NCBI GenBank assembly: GCA_963832895.1
Contig: CAWHVQ010000024.1
Coordinates: 124,001-188,000, forward strand
Source: JAMXLO01 sp963832895
Lineage (GTDB): Bacteria; Pseudomonadota; Alphaproteobacteria; Acetobacterales; Acetobacteraceae
DNA: 64,000 nt
Reading direction: 5' to 3'
Shown here: positions 46,415-54,933 of the stretch, piece by piece
Layout of the letters: every line of letters starts with the position of its first letter
Position numbering within the stretch: position 1 is the first letter of the stretch
Notes under the pieces: model-generated
Database searches by the model: none
What the model was told of the DNA's origin: nothing
The model's input: the letters and a program-made list of their open reading frames with translations, nothing else
Program-made: the position numbers and the translations under genes

Positions 46415-47689
46415 CTACTCCGCAATCGCCAGCACCGGCCGGCGTGCGATCCGCAGCACCAGCAACGACGCGATCAGGCAGGCGGCACCGCTGGCGATGA
46501 AGGCGCCGAGATAGCTGCCGGTCTCGTTGCGCATCACGCCCGCCCCAACCGCGGCGATGGCGCCGCCAATCTGATGGCCGCAAACGATCCACGACACGAT
46601 GACCGGTGCGTCGCGCTTGCCGAACACCTCGTTGGTCAGCGCGACCGTCGGCGGCACCGTGGCCACCCAATCCAGTCCGTAGAACACTGCGAAGATCGAC
46701 AGGCTGACCAGATTGAAGCTGGTGAACGGCAGCACCATCAGCGACAGGCCGCGCAGTCCGTAATACCAGAACAGCAGGATCCGCGCGTTGCAGCGGTCGG
46801 TGAGCCAGCCGGACGCCGTGGTGCCGATCAGGTCGAAGATGCCCATCGCGGCGAGCAGGCTGGCGGCACTCACCTCGGGTATGCCGTGATCGATACAGTA
46901 TGGGATGAGATGGGTTGCGACCAAGCCGTTGGTTGAAAAGCCACACACCGCGAAGCTTGAGAACAGCAGCCAAAAGTCTACCGAGCGGACGCCGCGGCTC
47001 AGGCCGGAGACGGCCACCACGACCGGATTGGCTGTGCTCACCACGGTCGGCGGTTCGGCGGCGGCGCCGTATGGCCCGAGGCCAACGCTGCCGGGGCTCT
47101 CTGCCAGCATGAGCGCCACGATCGGGATGAACGCCAGGATCACCAGGGCCACGACCCACGGCACGCTCTGCCAGCCAAAGTACTGGGCGCAGCTTGCCAG
47201 CAGGGGCAGGAACACGAGCTGCCCGCTGGCGTTGCTCGCCGTCAGCAAGCCGACGACCAGGCCGCGCCGCGCCACAAACCAGCGGTTTGCCACCGCGGTG
47301 GCCATCCCGACCATACCGGCACCCGAGCCGACGCCGACCAGCACGCCCCAGGTGAGATAGAGCTCCCATGGACTCGTCGCGAAGGCGGCACCGGCGGCAC
47401 CGACCAGCAGTAATGACAGCGAACCCAGCACGGTGCCGCGCATGCCGATCCGCTGGATGAGCGCGGCGCCGAACGGTCCGACCAGGCCACCCAGCAGGAT
47501 GTTCAGCGAGATCGCGCCGGAGATCGTCGCGGCGTTCCAGCCGAACGCCTGCTCGAGCGGCACGATGAGTACACCAGGTGCGGCGCGAACCCCCACGGTG
47601 GCCAGGATGACGGTGAACATCACGCCCACGACGATCCAGGCATAGTGGATGCGCCCAGCCAGAAGCCGGGCCACGCGGTGAGGCGCCAT
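46415..47689 (-). CDS. MFS transporter, monocarboxylate/oxalate-type
   Basis: This 424-residue protein has about twelve membrane helices. The N-terminus (HYAWIVVGVMFTVIL) and the segment WELYLTWGVLVGVGSGAGM resemble the OFA/MCT-like branch of the major facilitator superfamily, which moves small organic acids. It is divergent from a TetR-type regulator gene, and two identical palindromes lie in the 128 bases between them, so its expression is probably controlled by that regulator. The substrate is unknown; efflux of a toxic acid or uptake of a carboxylate are both possible. Confidence 0.85.
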   Translation of the reverse strand: MAPHRVARLLAGRIHYAWIVVGVMFTVILATVGVRAAPGVLIVPLEQAFGWNAATISGAISLNILLGGLVGPFGAALIQRIGMRGTVLGSLSLLLVGAAGAAFATSPWELYLTWGVLVGVGSGAGMVGMATAVANRWFVARRGLVVGLLTASNASGQLVFLPLLASCAQYFGWQSVPWVVALVILAFIPIVALMLAESPGSVGLGPYGAAAEPPTVVSTANPVVVAVSGLSRGVRSVDFWLLFSSFAVCGFSTNGLVATHLIPYCIDHGIPEVSAASLLAAMGIFDLIGTTASGWLTDRCNARILLFWYYGLRGLSLMVLPFTSFNLVSLSIFAVFYGLDWVATVPPTVALTNEVFGKRDAPVIVSWIVCGHQIGGAIAAVGAGVMRNETGSYLGAFIASGAACLIASLLVLRIARRPVLAIAE

Positions 47690-47716
47690 TCCTTCTCCTC
47701 CGTGCTTGCCTTTAGC

Positions 47717-47730
47717 ATGACGATCGTCAT
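47717..47730. promoter_or_regulatory. Palindromic operator 1 (TetR-type site)
   Basis: ATGACGATCGTCAT is a perfect 14-base palindrome. An identical copy lies at 47750-47763, 33 bases away centre to centre, about three helical turns. A TTGACT hexamer lies just upstream of this site on the minus strand (47741-47736), so a bound repressor could block the MFS promoter. No clear -10 box was found. Confidence 0.75.
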
Positions 47731-47749
47731 AGCTTAGTCAAGCGAATAC

Positions 47750-47763
47750 ATGACGATCGTCAT
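47750..47763. promoter_or_regulatory. Palindromic operator 2 (TetR-type site)
   Basis: This is the second copy of ATGACGATCGTCAT, here extending to the 16-base palindrome CATGACGATCGTCATG (47749-47764). It lies closer to the regulator gene, which starts at 47818. The pair of sites suggests joint control of both divergent genes, including autoregulation. Confidence 0.75.
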
Positions 47764-47817
47764 GCAATTCAGGCATTCGGAGCATCGGATGACCGGGAGC
47801 GAACGACGGGGGAGCGA

Positions 47818-48372
47818 ATGATCGGGGAGCGAAAGGCGGGAACGCGCGAGCGGATCCTTGCCGCCGCCGGCGAACTGTTCGGCAGCCACGGGATCGATGC
47901 GGTCGGAGTGGACGCGATCATGCACCGCGCAGGCCTGACGCATGGCGGGTTCTATTCACATTTCGCCTCGAAGGAGGCTTTGGTCGCCGAAGTGTCGGCT
48001 GCCGCTCTGGCGCGATCGGCGGCCCGGTGGGAGCGAATTTGCCAGGAAGCCGACCCGGCGACCGCGCTGGCGCATATCGTCGGGAGTTACCTCGATCCAG
48101 CGCACATTGCCGCGGCCGAACGCGGGTGCGTGCTGACGACGCTAGGTCCGGAGATCGCACGACGGCGCGATACGCGGCCGGCAATCACCGGCTCGATTCG
48201 GCGCATGCTCGATGTGCTGGAGCGCTGCCTGCCACGGCGGCAACGGCGTCAACGTGCGTTGGAGGCACTCTCCGGCATGGTCGGGGCGGTCGTGCTGGCG
48301 CGGCTCTGCGACGACTCTCAGCTTGCCGCTGAATTTCTCGCGGCGGGAAGGAAAGCGGCGGGCTTGACCTGA
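47818..48372 (+). CDS. TetR/AcrR-family transcriptional regulator
   Basis: This 184-residue protein has a TetR helix-turn-helix at about residues 8-55 (RERILAAAGELFGSHGIDAV, then GLTHGGFYSHFASKEALVAE). It has an all-helical ligand-binding domain with a cysteine at ERGCVLTTLG, a typical pattern in this subgroup. The start at 47818 is an ATG; GGGGAGCG lies just before it. It probably represses the divergent MFS gene through the two palindromes between them. Confidence 0.9.
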   Translation: MIGERKAGTRERILAAAGELFGSHGIDAVGVDAIMHRAGLTHGGFYSHFASKEALVAEVSAAALARSAARWERICQEADPATALAHIVGSYLDPAHIAAAERGCVLTTLGPEIARRRDTRPAITGSIRRMLDVLERCLPRRQRRQRALEALSGMVGAVVLARLCDDSQLAAEFLAAGRKAAGLT

Positions 48373-48423
48373 TGCCGCAGTTTGGGCTTGGCAGCAGAAG
48401 GTTTACGGCCTAATAACGTAGAA

Positions 48424-48675
48424 ATGACGTCTAGCGGGACGCGCACCGTGACCGGGATCGATCAGCATGTCGGCCGGCGTATCAGGGGCAAGCGCCGTGC
48501 ATTAGGTTTGAGCGAGGATGTCCTCGCCCGGGCCCTTGGCATCGAATCCGGCCAGATCGAAGCCTACGAACGTGCGACGCAGCGTGTGCCGTCCGAACAC
48601 CTTGGGCGGCTGAGTGAGGTTTTCGGCGTACCCCTCAGCTATTTCTTCCCGGCCAACCCGCAGAGCGGCTTGTGA
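48424..48675 (+). CDS. Small XRE-type helix-turn-helix protein
   Basis: This 83-residue protein is almost entirely one HTH_XRE domain (about residues 10-70, VGRRIRGKRRALGLSEDVLA and the recognition helix in IESGQIEAYERATQRV). The end, FGVPLSYFFPA, is a hallmark of small regulators in this class. The ATG at 48424 is chosen because the open frame upstream looks non-coding. It lies 93 bases before accA. Its targets are unknown. Confidence 0.8.
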   Translation: MTSSGTRTVTGIDQHVGRRIRGKRRALGLSEDVLARALGIESGQIEAYERATQRVPSEHLGRLSEVFGVPLSYFFPANPQSGL

Positions 48676-48768
48676 GCTGCTCACAATCGAAGGCCAGCTA
48701 GGTCAACACAACGACGCGTTGCCCAGCGACCTTTCCGCCCCGGGGATTTGTGCTAAAGCCCGCGCCCC

Positions 48769-49731
48769 ATGCGCCACTACCTCGACTTTGAAAAGCCGGT
48801 CGCCGAACTTGAAGGGAAGATCGAGGAGCTCCGCCGTATGTCGGAGCCTGGCGGCATTAACATCGCCGAAGAGGTATCGCGCCTCACCGCGGTGGCGGAT
48901 CGCCAGTTACGGACGACCTACGCCAAGCTGACACCCTGGCAGAAGACGCTGGTCGCGCGTCATCCCGACCGGCCCAAGGCGATGGATTATATCAGCACGC
49001 TGATCAGCGACTTCACGCCGCTGGCGGGCGATCGCGCCTTCGCCGACGACGCGGCGGTGCTCGGCGGGTTGGGGCGGTTCCGCGGGCGCTCGGTAATGGT
49101 GCTGGGGACCGAGAAAGGTGCCGACACCGACAGCAGGGTGAAGCACAATTTCGGCATGGCGCGGCCTGAGGGCTACCGCAAGGCGCGGCGGCTGATCGAA
49201 CTTGCCGGCCGCTTCGGCCTGCCGGTGCTGAGCTTCGTTGATACCTCCGGTGCGTTTCCCGGGATTGACGCCGAGGCGCACGGACAGGCCGAGGCGATCG
49301 CACGCTCGATCGAGGCCTGCCTGGAAGCGCCGGTGCCATTGGTCGCCACAATCATTGGAGAAGGCGGATCGGGTGGCGCGATCGCGCTCGCCGCCGGGGA
49401 TCGCGTCCTGATGCTGGAGCACGCGATCTACTCGGTGATCTCGCCGGAAGGTTGTGCCTCCATCCTGTGGCACGACGCGGCGCAGGCACCCGCCGCCGCG
49501 GAGGCGCTGCGGCTGACGGCAGACGACATGAAGCGGCTCTCACTGGTTGACACGGTGATCCCCGAGCCCCTCGGCGGCGCCCAGCGCGACCCGGCGGCAG
49601 CGATGGCCGTGGTGGGGGACACTGTGGCCGAGACGCTGCTGCCGCTGGTCGGGCTGGACGGTGCGACGTTGAAGGCGCGGCGGCGCGAGAAGTTTCTGGA
49701 GGCTGGCGAGGTGGCGTCGGGGATCTTCTGA
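48769..49731 (+). CDS. accA: Acetyl-CoA carboxylase carboxyltransferase subunit alpha
   Basis: AccA forms malonyl-CoA with AccD, the first committed step of fatty-acid synthesis. The 320-residue protein begins MRHYLDFEKPVAELEGKIEE and shows GRSVMVLGTEKG, FVDTSGAFPGIDAEAHGQAE and IGEGGSGGAIALAAGDRVLM, including the glycine-rich oxyanion region. All are standard. In many relatives it follows xerD; here an MFS/TetR pair and a small regulator lie in between. Confidence 0.97.
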   Translation: MRHYLDFEKPVAELEGKIEELRRMSEPGGINIAEEVSRLTAVADRQLRTTYAKLTPWQKTLVARHPDRPKAMDYISTLISDFTPLAGDRAFADDAAVLGGLGRFRGRSVMVLGTEKGADTDSRVKHNFGMARPEGYRKARRLIELAGRFGLPVLSFVDTSGAFPGIDAEAHGQAEAIARSIEACLEAPVPLVATIIGEGGSGGAIALAAGDRVLMLEHAIYSVISPEGCASILWHDAAQAPAAAEALRLTADDMKRLSLVDTVIPEPLGGAQRDPAAAMAVVGDTVAETLLPLVGLDGATLKARRREKFLEAGEVASGIF

Positions 49732-49735
49732 GGCG

Positions 49736-52132
49736 CTACGCCCGCACCTCGCCCCAACGCCACGATTGGACATCCGGCAGATCCTCGCCGTGCGTGCGCA
49801 CATACAACCGGTGCTCGACAAGCTTGTCGCGAAGGAGCTGCTTCACGTGACCGGCGACGCCTCTCAGTCGAGGAATCCGATCGATCACGTCGCCGGCCAG
49901 ATGGAAACGGTCGAGGTCATTGAGCACCGTCATGTCGAACGGTGTCGTAGTCGTGCCCTCCTCCTTGTAGCCGCGGACATGGAACCTCTCGGCGCACGAC
50001 CTTCGATAGATGAGCCGATGGATCAGCCACGGATAGCCGTGAAATGCAAAGATCACCGGCCTGTCGGGGGTAAAGATCGAATCGAATTCCCAGTCGGACA
50101 GGCCATGCGGATGCTCTGTCGCCGGCTGCAATGTCATCAGGTCGACCACATTGACCACGCGCACCTTCAGATCGGGCAGGTGCGTTCGCAACAGATCGAC
50201 CGCCGCGAGCGTCTCTAGCGTAGGCACATCGCCGGCACACGCCATCACGACATCCGGCTCCACGCCGTCGTCGTTGCTGGCCCACGTCCAGATGCCGATA
50301 CCGACCGTGCAATGGCGGATCGCCGCGTCCATCGACAACCACTGCAATTCCGGCTGCTTGCCGGCAACGATGACATTGACGTAATTGCGGCTGCGCAGGC
50401 AGTGATCGACCACCGACAGCAGCGTGTTGGCATCGGGCGGCAGATAGATCCGCACCACGTCAGCCTTCTTGTTCACCACATGGTCGATGAACCCCGGATC
50501 CTGATGGCTGAAACCATTGTGGTCCTGCCGCCAGACATGGCTGGTCAGCAGGTAGTTCAGCGAGGCGATCGGGCGACGCCAACGGATTTCCCGTGTCGTC
50601 TTAAGCCACTTGGCGTGCTGGTTGAACATCGCGTCGATGATGTGGATGAACGCCTCGTAGCACGAGAAGAAGCCGTGACGTCCGGACAGCAGATAGCCTT
50701 CGAGCCAACCTTGACACAGATGCTCGCTCAACACTTCCATCACGCGACCATCCGGTGCCACATGCTCATCCGACGGCAGGATCCGCGCGGTCGACAACCG
50801 GTCGGTCACTTCGAACAATGCGTCCAATCGGTTCGACGCGGTCTCGTCCGGCCCCATGACGCGGAAGTTCCGAGTGTCGGCGTTCAACCGCATCACATCG
50901 CGCAGGAATTGGCCGGTGACGCGGGTTGACTCCGCCTCGATCGCGCCCGGTGTCGGCACAGCGACGGCATAGTCACGGAAATCGGGCAGCGCGAGATCCT
51001 TCAGCAACAGACCGCCATTGGCATGCGGGTTGGCACCCATGCGCCGATCACCCTTGGGTGCCAAAGCAGCAATCTCACTTATCAGTCGACCGTTTGCGTC
51101 GAACAACTCCTCGGGCCGATAGCTCCGCATCCACTGCTCGAGCATGTGCAAATGGTCTTGATTGGTTCGCACCTCGCTGAGTGGCACCTGGTGCGCGCGG
51201 AATGTACCCTCGACGGGCTTGCCATCGACTTCCTTCGGCCCTGTCCAACCCTTGGGACTGCGCAACACGATCATTGGCCAGATCGGCCGCTCCCGAAAAC
51301 CGCTGCTGCGTGCTTCCTGCTGAATGGCCCTGATCTCGGCGAGCACGGCATCCAGCGTGCTGGCCATCTTCTGGTGCATCGCCGCCGGTTCGTCCCCGGC
51401 AACAACATAGGGTCTGTAGCCATATCCGCCGAGAAGCTGATGCAGCTCCTCGTCGGGAATTCGCGCCAGCACGGTAGGTCCGGCGATCTTGTAGCCGTTC
51501 AGATGCAGGATCGGCAGCACGGCACCGTCGCGCGCCGGATTAAGGAACTTGTTCGAATGCCAGCTTGCCGCGAGCGGTCCGGTCTCGGCCTCACCGTCGC
51601 CGACCACGCAGCACGCGATAAGATCCGGATTGTCGAACACTGCGCCATACGCATGCAGCAGCGAATAGCCGAGTTCGCCCCCCTCGTTGATCGATCCTGG
51701 CGTTTCCGGCGCAACGTGGCTTGGGACGCCGCCGGGAAACGAGAACTGGGTGAACAGCCGCTGCATGCCGGCTTCGGTCTGCGGAATATTCGGGTAGAAC
51801 TCGCTATACGTACCTTCGAGATAGGTATTCGCAAGCAGACCGGGACCGCCGTGACCGGGACCGGTGACGTAGATCATGTTCAGGTCCTGCTCGACGATCA
51901 TCCGATTGAGATGCACGTAGATGAAATTGAGGCCGGGGGTGGTTCCCCAGTGGCCGAGGAGGCGCGGCTTTATGTGCTCTCTGCGCAACGGCTCGCGCAG
52001 CAGCGGGTTGTCCATGAGATAGATCTGCCCAATGGACAGGTAATTTGCCGCGCGCCAATAGGCATTCATCTGCTGCAGCGTGTCCCGCGTCAGGGAGCGC
52101 GCGCCAGCCCGTGCCGCGTTCTTGTCAGCCAT
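49736..52132 (-). CDS. Phosphoketolase (xylulose-5-phosphate / fructose-6-phosphate)
   Basis: This 798-residue thiamine-diphosphate enzyme splits xylulose 5-phosphate, and often fructose 6-phosphate, with phosphate to give acetyl phosphate. Family hallmarks are GPGHGGPGLLANTYLEGTYS, VVGDGEAETGPLAASWHSNK and later SSGFRERPIWPMIVLRSPKG with ENPHANGG-like sequence GANPHANGG. The start at 52132 (MADKNAARAGARS) has GGGGA upstream; an in-frame start at 52177 is possible. Its 3' end lies four bases from the convergent accA. No phosphotransacetylase or acetate kinase gene is in the window. Confidence 0.93.
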   Translation of the reverse strand: MADKNAARAGARSLTRDTLQQMNAYWRAANYLSIGQIYLMDNPLLREPLRREHIKPRLLGHWGTTPGLNFIYVHLNRMIVEQDLNMIYVTGPGHGGPGLLANTYLEGTYSEFYPNIPQTEAGMQRLFTQFSFPGGVPSHVAPETPGSINEGGELGYSLLHAYGAVFDNPDLIACCVVGDGEAETGPLAASWHSNKFLNPARDGAVLPILHLNGYKIAGPTVLARIPDEELHQLLGGYGYRPYVVAGDEPAAMHQKMASTLDAVLAEIRAIQQEARSSGFRERPIWPMIVLRSPKGWTGPKEVDGKPVEGTFRAHQVPLSEVRTNQDHLHMLEQWMRSYRPEELFDANGRLISEIAALAPKGDRRMGANPHANGGLLLKDLALPDFRDYAVAVPTPGAIEAESTRVTGQFLRDVMRLNADTRNFRVMGPDETASNRLDALFEVTDRLSTARILPSDEHVAPDGRVMEVLSEHLCQGWLEGYLLSGRHGFFSCYEAFIHIIDAMFNQHAKWLKTTREIRWRRPIASLNYLLTSHVWRQDHNGFSHQDPGFIDHVVNKKADVVRIYLPPDANTLLSVVDHCLRSRNYVNVIVAGKQPELQWLSMDAAIRHCTVGIGIWTWASNDDGVEPDVVMACAGDVPTLETLAAVDLLRTHLPDLKVRVVNVVDLMTLQPATEHPHGLSDWEFDSIFTPDRPVIFAFHGYPWLIHRLIYRRSCAERFHVRGYKEEGTTTTPFDMTVLNDLDRFHLAGDVIDRIPRLRGVAGHVKQLLRDKLVEHRLYVRTHGEDLPDVQSWRWGEVRA

Positions 52133-52374
52133 TCTGGGATCCCCGCAGGTGTGTGAATTGATCGGGCCGACGCCCATGTCGCGCCTGCCAAAGCCAGACT
52201 AGCAGCCGACATCCCTGCCCCGCCATCATCACGGCGTGAGGGACTTTCCAAAGGTTGCTAAGGTTTTCCTTCACGAAGCGCGGGATCGTGGGGCGGCACA
52301 CGGAGGGGGTTTGCGAAGGACAGTCCTGGTGCCATATCCGCAGCGCTGCATTGCTTAAGAGCCAGGAGCCCCGC

Positions 52375-53019
52375 ATGCCTCTCAGCCCGCCGCAGGAGCG
52401 CGAACTGCTTCATTCGCGCAACATAGTCCTGCGCGGCTATCGTCGGGCCGACGGCCTGTATGACATCGAGGCACAGCTCACCGACACGAAGAGCTATGGT
52501 TCGGCGAACCGTGACCGCGGCTACATCCATGCCGGAGAGCCGATCCATGGCATGTGGCTGCGCCTGACGGTCGATGGCGAACGCCTCATCGTGGCGTGCG
52601 AGGCGGCGAGCGACCATACGCCATACGCCATCTGCCCATCCGCGGCGCCGAACTTCGCGCGCCTCGCCGGCCTGCGAATCAAGCCGGGTTTTTTGAGGGA
52701 GGCCGCCAAGCGGATCGGCGGCACAATGGGCTGCACGCACCTGCGTGAATTGCTGCAACAGATGGCAACCACCGCCTACCAGACAATCGACCCTGCCAGA
52801 GCCAGGCGCGAGGCGGAGGCAGCCAACGAGGCCGACAGGCCGGGGAGCGACCGGTTGGATATGCGCATCACTGCCAAAATGGGTGGTGCGCCGGCGATGC
52901 TGAACACCTGTATCGCCTACGGCACCGACAGTCCCGTGGTGCGGCGGCGCTGGCCCGAGCTCTATACCGGGCCGACCGAGGACGCGGAGCCGCAGTCGGA
53001 CGCGGCGCGGCGCGGATAA
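52375..53019 (+). CDS. DUF2889 domain-containing protein
   Basis: This 214-residue protein matches the DUF2889 family: RNIVLRGYRRADGLYDIEAQ near the start, IHGMWLRLTVDGE in the middle, and GGTMGCTHLRELLQQMATTA with the conserved Gly-Cys-Thr-His-Leu motif. The C-terminus (about 195-214) is acidic and outside the family. CAGGAG precedes the ATG at 52375. The function is unknown. Its last 58 bases overlap the convergent ribbon-helix-helix gene. Confidence 0.85.
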   Translation: MPLSPPQERELLHSRNIVLRGYRRADGLYDIEAQLTDTKSYGSANRDRGYIHAGEPIHGMWLRLTVDGERLIVACEAASDHTPYAICPSAAPNFARLAGLRIKPGFLREAAKRIGGTMGCTHLRELLQQMATTAYQTIDPARARREAEAANEADRPGSDRLDMRITAKMGGAPAMLNTCIAYGTDSPVVRRRWPELYTGPTEDAEPQSDAARRG

Positions 53020-53315
53020 CCGTTCTTGCCATGGTCGACGGCCTCGTGCCCGGCCTCGCACGCCGCGTCCCGGAAATACTTCAGCACAAACACCCGCACC
53101 GCACTGGTGCGGCCGCCACTGTGGCCCGTCGCCTCGATCTGGCGGACCAGCCGGTTGATGTCCTGCCGCTCGCGGGCGCAGATCTCGGCGAGCGCGTCCC
53201 ACAGTTCGGGTTCCAGGCGCATGCTGGTGCGGCCGCGCTCCGCCACGACGTTCCGATTGATCAAGCGACTGCTCGGCACCGCTGCCCCCTGTCTGAACCG
53301 CGGGAAGTGAAACAC
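52962..53315 (-). CDS. Ribbon-helix-helix domain protein
   Basis: This 117-residue protein has a ribbon-helix-helix core of the RHH_4 type: strand SRLINRNVVAERGRTSMRLE, then helices in PELWDALAEICARERQDINR and SAVRVFVLKYFRDAACEAG. Such proteins bind DNA as dimers. I keep the GTG at 53315; a shorter form could start inside. The last 18 or so codons overlap the end of the DUF2889 gene on the other strand. The target is unknown. Confidence 0.75.
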   Translation of the reverse strand: MFHFPRFRQGAAVPSSRLINRNVVAERGRTSMRLEPELWDALAEICARERQDINRLVRQIEATGHSGGRTSAVRVFVLKYFRDAACEAGHEAVDHGKNGYPRRAASDCGSASSVGPV

Positions 53316-53341
53316 AGGGGTGCTAAGAAATAGTTGTTACC

Positions 53342-53809
53342 TCAGATCGGCAGGGGAGCCGCCTTGAGCCGCTCCATCGAGAACCGGCTGGTAACATTGC
53401 GCAAAGGCACCGCAGCGATCAGCCGCCGGTAGAACTCGTCATAGGCCGCGATGTCCGGCACCACCACGTGCATCAGATAATCGACGTCGCCGCTCATCCG
53501 CCAGGCATCGACGATCTCCGGCATCGACTGGACCACCTCGGCGAAGCGCTTCAGCCAGTCGCCCGAGTGATCGGCGGCCTCCACCTCGACGAACACCGCG
53601 ACCGGCAGGCCGACCTTCGCCGGGTCGATTGTCGCGACCCGCCCACGGATCACCCCGGCCTGCTCCAATCGCCGGATGCGCTTCCAGCAGGGCGTGGACG
53701 TAAGTCCCACCCGGTCTGCGATGTCAGCGAGCGACAGCGAGGCGTCGGCCGCAAGCAGACGAAGGATCTCGCGATCCACCCGGTCCATGTCCTTGTCGGC
53801 AGCCATCAT
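53342..53809 (-). CDS. Lrp/AsnC-family transcriptional regulator
   Basis: This 155-residue protein has a winged helix-turn-helix (about residues 6-60, DREILRLLAADASLSLADIA and GLTSTPCWKRIRRLEQAGVI) and an RAM ligand-binding domain (about 65-150) with VSGDVDYLMHVVVPDIAAYD. Such regulators sense amino acids and form octamers. No transporter or amino-acid gene is next to it, so the effector cannot be assigned. Confidence 0.92.
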   Translation of the reverse strand: MMAADKDMDRVDREILRLLAADASLSLADIADRVGLTSTPCWKRIRRLEQAGVIRGRVATIDPAKVGLPVAVFVEVEAADHSGDWLKRFAEVVQSMPEIVDAWRMSGDVDYLMHVVVPDIAAYDEFYRRLIAAVPLRNVTSRFSMERLKAAPLPI

Positions 53810-53900
53810 CGTTCCCCTGCCAGTACCGCTGCTGATAGCAGAAATTTGTCGGGATGGCGGCCGCGGCCAGGGTGTGCAGAAGATTATTCCTCGCTGGCAG

Positions 53901-54200
53901 TCAGCCGGCCGTGCTCGGCCCGGCTTCCTCCGGTGTACGAAGCGTCAACGACAGCGCATGCATGCCGCCCGAGAACTCGGTTGCCAGCGCCGCATGCACC
54001 GCACGCGACCTCGCCAGCCGGTTCATGCCGTGGAACGCGGCGGACACCACCAGCACGCTGTAATGCGTCTCGCCACCTGGCTGTGCACCGGCATGACCGG
54101 CGTGTTGCGCGCTGTCGTCGACCACGCGCAGCAGCGTTGGCGAAAATGCCCGGGTCAGCATGGCTTCGAGCCTTGCGGCACGCGACTGCATTCCCGACAT
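53901..54200 (-). CDS. bolA: BolA-family protein
   Basis: This 99-residue protein matches BolA: a helix RAARLEAMLTRAFSPTLLRV, the HYSVLVVSAAFHGMNRLARS core with the conserved histidine, and VHAALATEFSGGMHALSLTL at the end. BolA proteins work with monothiol glutaredoxins in iron-sulfur metabolism. GAGGGAT lies just before the ATG at 54200. It is divergent from the J-domain gene, the usual alphaproteobacterial arrangement upstream of cobS. Confidence 0.9.
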   Translation of the reverse strand: MSGMQSRAARLEAMLTRAFSPTLLRVVDDSAQHAGHAGAQPGGETHYSVLVVSAAFHGMNRLARSRAVHAALATEFSGGMHALSLTLRTPEEAGPSTAG

Positions 54201-54269
54201 ATCCCTCGTCCCTCCAACAGCGCCAAGAGCCAGTTGCCAAGCGCCCGCCAAGCTGCCCATAACGGCACC

Positions 54270-54863
54270 ATGAGCCGACGTATCACTCGGACCAGGGCTT
54301 ACGCACCAGACCCGGCCGCGCCGGGCCGGACCTGCGAGATGCCCGGCTGCGAGGCGATGGGTGAATATCGCGCGCCGAAATCGCGGCTCAATCTGAAGGA
54401 ATACTGGTGGTTCTGCCTGGAGCACGTGCGCGCTTACAACGCCACCTGGGACTACTACAAGGGTATGTCTCCTGGGCAAATCGAGGCGCAGCTACGTGCC
54501 GACACCGCGTGGCAGCGCCCTTCCTGGCCACTCGGCCGGCTGGGCAAGACGGCGGCGTGGGATGAGGAATTGCTGCGCGATCCGCTGCACCTGCTCGCCG
54601 CGGGACGCATCAGGCGCGGTGCGTCTCAAGCACAGCACGAGACGCCACCCGAGCTGCGTGAACCGCTGGCGACACTGGGCCTCTCCTGGCCGACGACGCT
54701 GGATGCGGTGAAAACTCGCTACAAGGAACTGGCCAAGCGGCACCATCCGGACGCCAACGGTGGGGACCGCGCAGCCGAGGAACGACTTAAGACCATCAAC
54801 CTTGCTTACGCCGCTCTGCGCTCGCGCCTGATGCCCGCGCCCAGCGTGGCGGCGGCGGGGTGA
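54270..54863 (+). CDS. J-domain protein next to cobS
   Basis: This 197-residue protein has an N-terminal region with a cysteine pair and two aromatic patches (CEMPGCEAMGEYRAPKSRLN and EYWWFCLEHVRAYNATWDYY). The C-terminal J domain is at about residues 135-190 and carries the HPD motif in ELAKRHHPDANGGDRAAEER, so it should stimulate an Hsp70. The same gene order (bolA, J-domain gene, cobS, cobT) is common in alphaproteobacteria, so a role with cobaltochelatase or iron-sulfur chaperones is possible, but that is inference. Confidence 0.88.
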   Translation: MSRRITRTRAYAPDPAAPGRTCEMPGCEAMGEYRAPKSRLNLKEYWWFCLEHVRAYNATWDYYKGMSPGQIEAQLRADTAWQRPSWPLGRLGKTAAWDEELLRDPLHLLAAGRIRRGASQAQHETPPELREPLATLGLSWPTTLDAVKTRYKELAKRHHPDANGGDRAAEERLKTINLAYAALRSRLMPAPSVAAAG

Positions 54864-54933
54864 ACCCGCCGCTCTTGCACCAGCGTGAGCCGGGGTTAGA
54901 CTTTCCACCGATCAAACAGGAACTGCCCAGCCG

